This document shows, piece by piece, positions 5,396 to 6,302 of a stretch of 6,302 nt of DNA. Under the pieces are notes generated by a model. That model saw nothing but the letters and a program-made list of their open reading frames with translations. It ran no database searches and had not been told where the DNA came from. The translations under genes were made by a program, and so were the position numbers. This DNA is from an uncultured Bacillota bacterium (GTDB lineage Bacteria > Bacillota > Dehalobacteriia > UBA4068), in NCBI GenBank assembly GCA_934271085.1, contig CAKQQU010000066.1, positions 1-6,302 of the forward strand. Reading direction: 5' to 3'. Positions within the stretch are counted from its first letter, which is position 1, and each line of letters starts with the position of its first letter.

Positions 5396-5404
5396 TGCTA
5401 TAAT
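5396..5404 (+). promoter_or_regulatory. Extended -10 promoter upstream of the hydrolase gene
   Basis: TGCTATAAT at 5396-5404 is a consensus extended -10 element, placed 30 bases after the terminator. The -35 position with a 17-bp spacer is TTCGGC (5376-5381), a poor match to TTGACA. Start near 5411 would give a leader of about 125 bases. Confidence 0.55.
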
Positions 5405-5422
5405 CCTTATCATTAATTTCTA

Positions 5423-5451
5423 TTGCATTTATTACATATATATGGTATAAA
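5423..5451 (+). promoter_or_regulatory. Second candidate promoter upstream of the hydrolase gene
   Basis: TTGCAT (5423-5428, 3 of 6) and TATAAA (5446-5451, 5 of 6) are 17 bp apart, and TGG before the -10 makes it an extended -10 element. Start would be near 5458. The palindrome TTCATA-A-TATGAA at 5464-5476 falls just after that start, where an operator could sit. Confidence 0.5.
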
Positions 5452-5463
5452 CATATTAATTTC

Positions 5464-5476
5464 TTCATAATATGAA
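5464..5476. promoter_or_regulatory. Operator-like palindrome before the hydrolase gene
   Basis: TTCATA (5464-5469), one base, then TATGAA (5471-5476) form a 13-bp perfect dyad. It lies about 6 to 18 bases after the predicted start of the second promoter. AT-rich dyads of this length arise by chance often, so regulator binding is only a suggestion. Confidence 0.3.
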
Positions 5477-5535
5477 AATTTTTACTATGGGAGAGATTCG
5501 GCCTTTTTGCTAGGGAAATTTTTAATAACAAATAT

Positions 5536-6291
5536 ATGAAAACAACTATTGACGGTTTAACTATAAACTATGAAATAAGCGGCAGCGGAGAAGATCTGCT
5601 TTTGCTTCATGGCTGGGGGGCAAGTATTGAGGTAATGCGCCCCATGGCAGATCATTTCAGCTCTTACCGCCGGGTAACGGCAGTGGATCTGCCGGGTTTC
5701 GGAGGTAGTCAGGCTCCGGATACTGCCTGGAGCGTTTATGATTACGCGGATTTTGTCGTCAAACTTATCGGCCTGCTGGGCCTGAATGATCCGGTCATTC
5801 TGGGCCATAGTTTTGGCGGCCGGCTGGCCATTATCCTGGGCTCCCGGGGTATAGGCAGCAGGCTGGTGCTGACTGATGCTGCCGGCATCCTGCCCAAGCG
5901 GGGATTCGGCTATTATGCCAGAGTATACAGCTATAAAGCAGCAAAGAAAATTTTCAGCCTGCCGCTGCTGAAAAATCACCGGGAGCAGGCGTTGGAGCTG
6001 TGGCGCAAAAACAACCCCAGCTCTGATTACAACGCTGCCCAGGGAGTGATGCGTCAGATATTTGTCAAAGTAGTCAATGAAGATCTGAAACCGCTTTTGC
6101 CGCAGATCAAAAGTCCCACTCTGCTTGTTTGGGGAGAGAACGATACGGCTACGCCCCTTTCCGACGGCAGGTTGATGGAAAAGCTGATACCCGATGCCGG
6201 ACTAGTAGTTTTTGAAGGCTGCAGCCATTATAGTTTTCTGGATGAGCCGGGGCGCTATTATGCCGTAGTGGATTATTTTTTGCAGCATTGA
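5536..6291 (+). CDS. Alpha/beta hydrolase
   Basis: A 251-residue, full-length cytosolic alpha/beta-hydrolase-fold enzyme with no signal peptide. The oxyanion-hole motif HGWG (25-28), the strand VTAVDLPGFGGS (47-58), the nucleophile elbow GHSFGG with Ser92 (90-95), the acid Asp203 in WGENDT (199-204) and His231 in GCSHYSF (228-234) make a complete Ser-Asp-His triad. A helical cap lies between about 118 and 185. The substrate cannot be read from sequence: esterase, lipase or C-C hydrolase (MhpC-like) are all possible. The start at 5536 is the only standard start codon in this frame after the in-frame stop at 5473-5475, yet there is no Shine-Dalgarno in front of it; the nearest purine stretch, TAGGGA (5511-5516), is 19 bases away. 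It is preceded by a terminator and separate promoters, so it is a new transcription unit. The 11 bases after the stop show nothing identifiable. Confidence 0.9.
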   Translation: MKTTIDGLTINYEISGSGEDLLLLHGWGASIEVMRPMADHFSSYRRVTAVDLPGFGGSQAPDTAWSVYDYADFVVKLIGLLGLNDPVILGHSFGGRLAIILGSRGIGSRLVLTDAAGILPKRGFGYYARVYSYKAAKKIFSLPLLKNHREQALELWRKNNPSSDYNAAQGVMRQIFVKVVNEDLKPLLPQIKSPTLLVWGENDTATPLSDGRLMEKLIPDAGLVVFEGCSHYSFLDEPGRYYAVVDYFLQH

Positions 6292-6302
6292 CAGTATTGT
6301 TG

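Noticed and set aside
5413..5424. TTAATTTCTATT, the inverse of the core of the 26-bp repeat, before the hydrolase gene
   Set aside because: A 12-base AT-rich match between two places in a 6-kb window is expected by chance, and flanking bases differ.

Overview
The window carries six complete protein genes, all on the + strand, and no RNA genes, mobile elements or CRISPR. Sigma-A-like promoters, purine-rich ribosome binding sites, a lipoprotein with a Gram-positive-style signal peptide and the gene families present point to a Firmicute of the Clostridia type with moderate GC. A syntrophomonad-like lineage is possible, but that is only an impression from style, not a demonstrated match.

Layout. 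(1) 62-934: a short-chain polyprenyl diphosphate synthase (IspA family, farnesyl diphosphate). Its frame stays open to the window edge. (2) 935-1157: an AT-rich intergenic stretch with three consecutive two-copy tandem duplications, the last of which duplicates an extended -10 promoter element. (3) 1158-1886: a lipoprotein with a LolA-like body. (4) 1878-1977: a near-consensus promoter that starts inside the last two codons of the lipoprotein gene, then a leader with an 11-bp tandem repeat. (5) 1978-3525: a MurJ/MviN lipid II flippase. (6) 3679-4725: a TagO/WecA-type undecaprenyl-phosphate GlcNAc-1-phosphate transferase, with its own TTGACA promoter and an ATG start preferred over an upstream TTG. 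(7) 4808-5293: a membrane-anchored bacterial SH3-domain protein, closed by a 32-bp perfect-palindrome terminator. (8) 5294-5535: a long AT-rich leader with two extended -10 promoters. (9) 5536-6291: an alpha/beta hydrolase with a complete catalytic triad but no recognisable Shine-Dalgarno.

The first, third and fourth enzymes share the polyprenyl lipid carrier. IspA makes the farnesyl precursor of undecaprenyl phosphate, TagO loads that carrier with GlcNAc-1-phosphate, and MurJ flips the carrier-linked peptidoglycan precursor. The lipoprotein and the SH3 protein are predicted to act at the outer face of the membrane. The region is therefore best read as a cell-envelope neighbourhood made of several short, separately promoted units rather than one operon.

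I found no clear new enzymatic system. The most unusual signal is non-coding: four two-copy tandem duplications (14, 26, 36/37 and 11 bp) confined to the gaps on either side of the lipoprotein gene. They sit at a place where the usual ispA-dxs gene order is broken.
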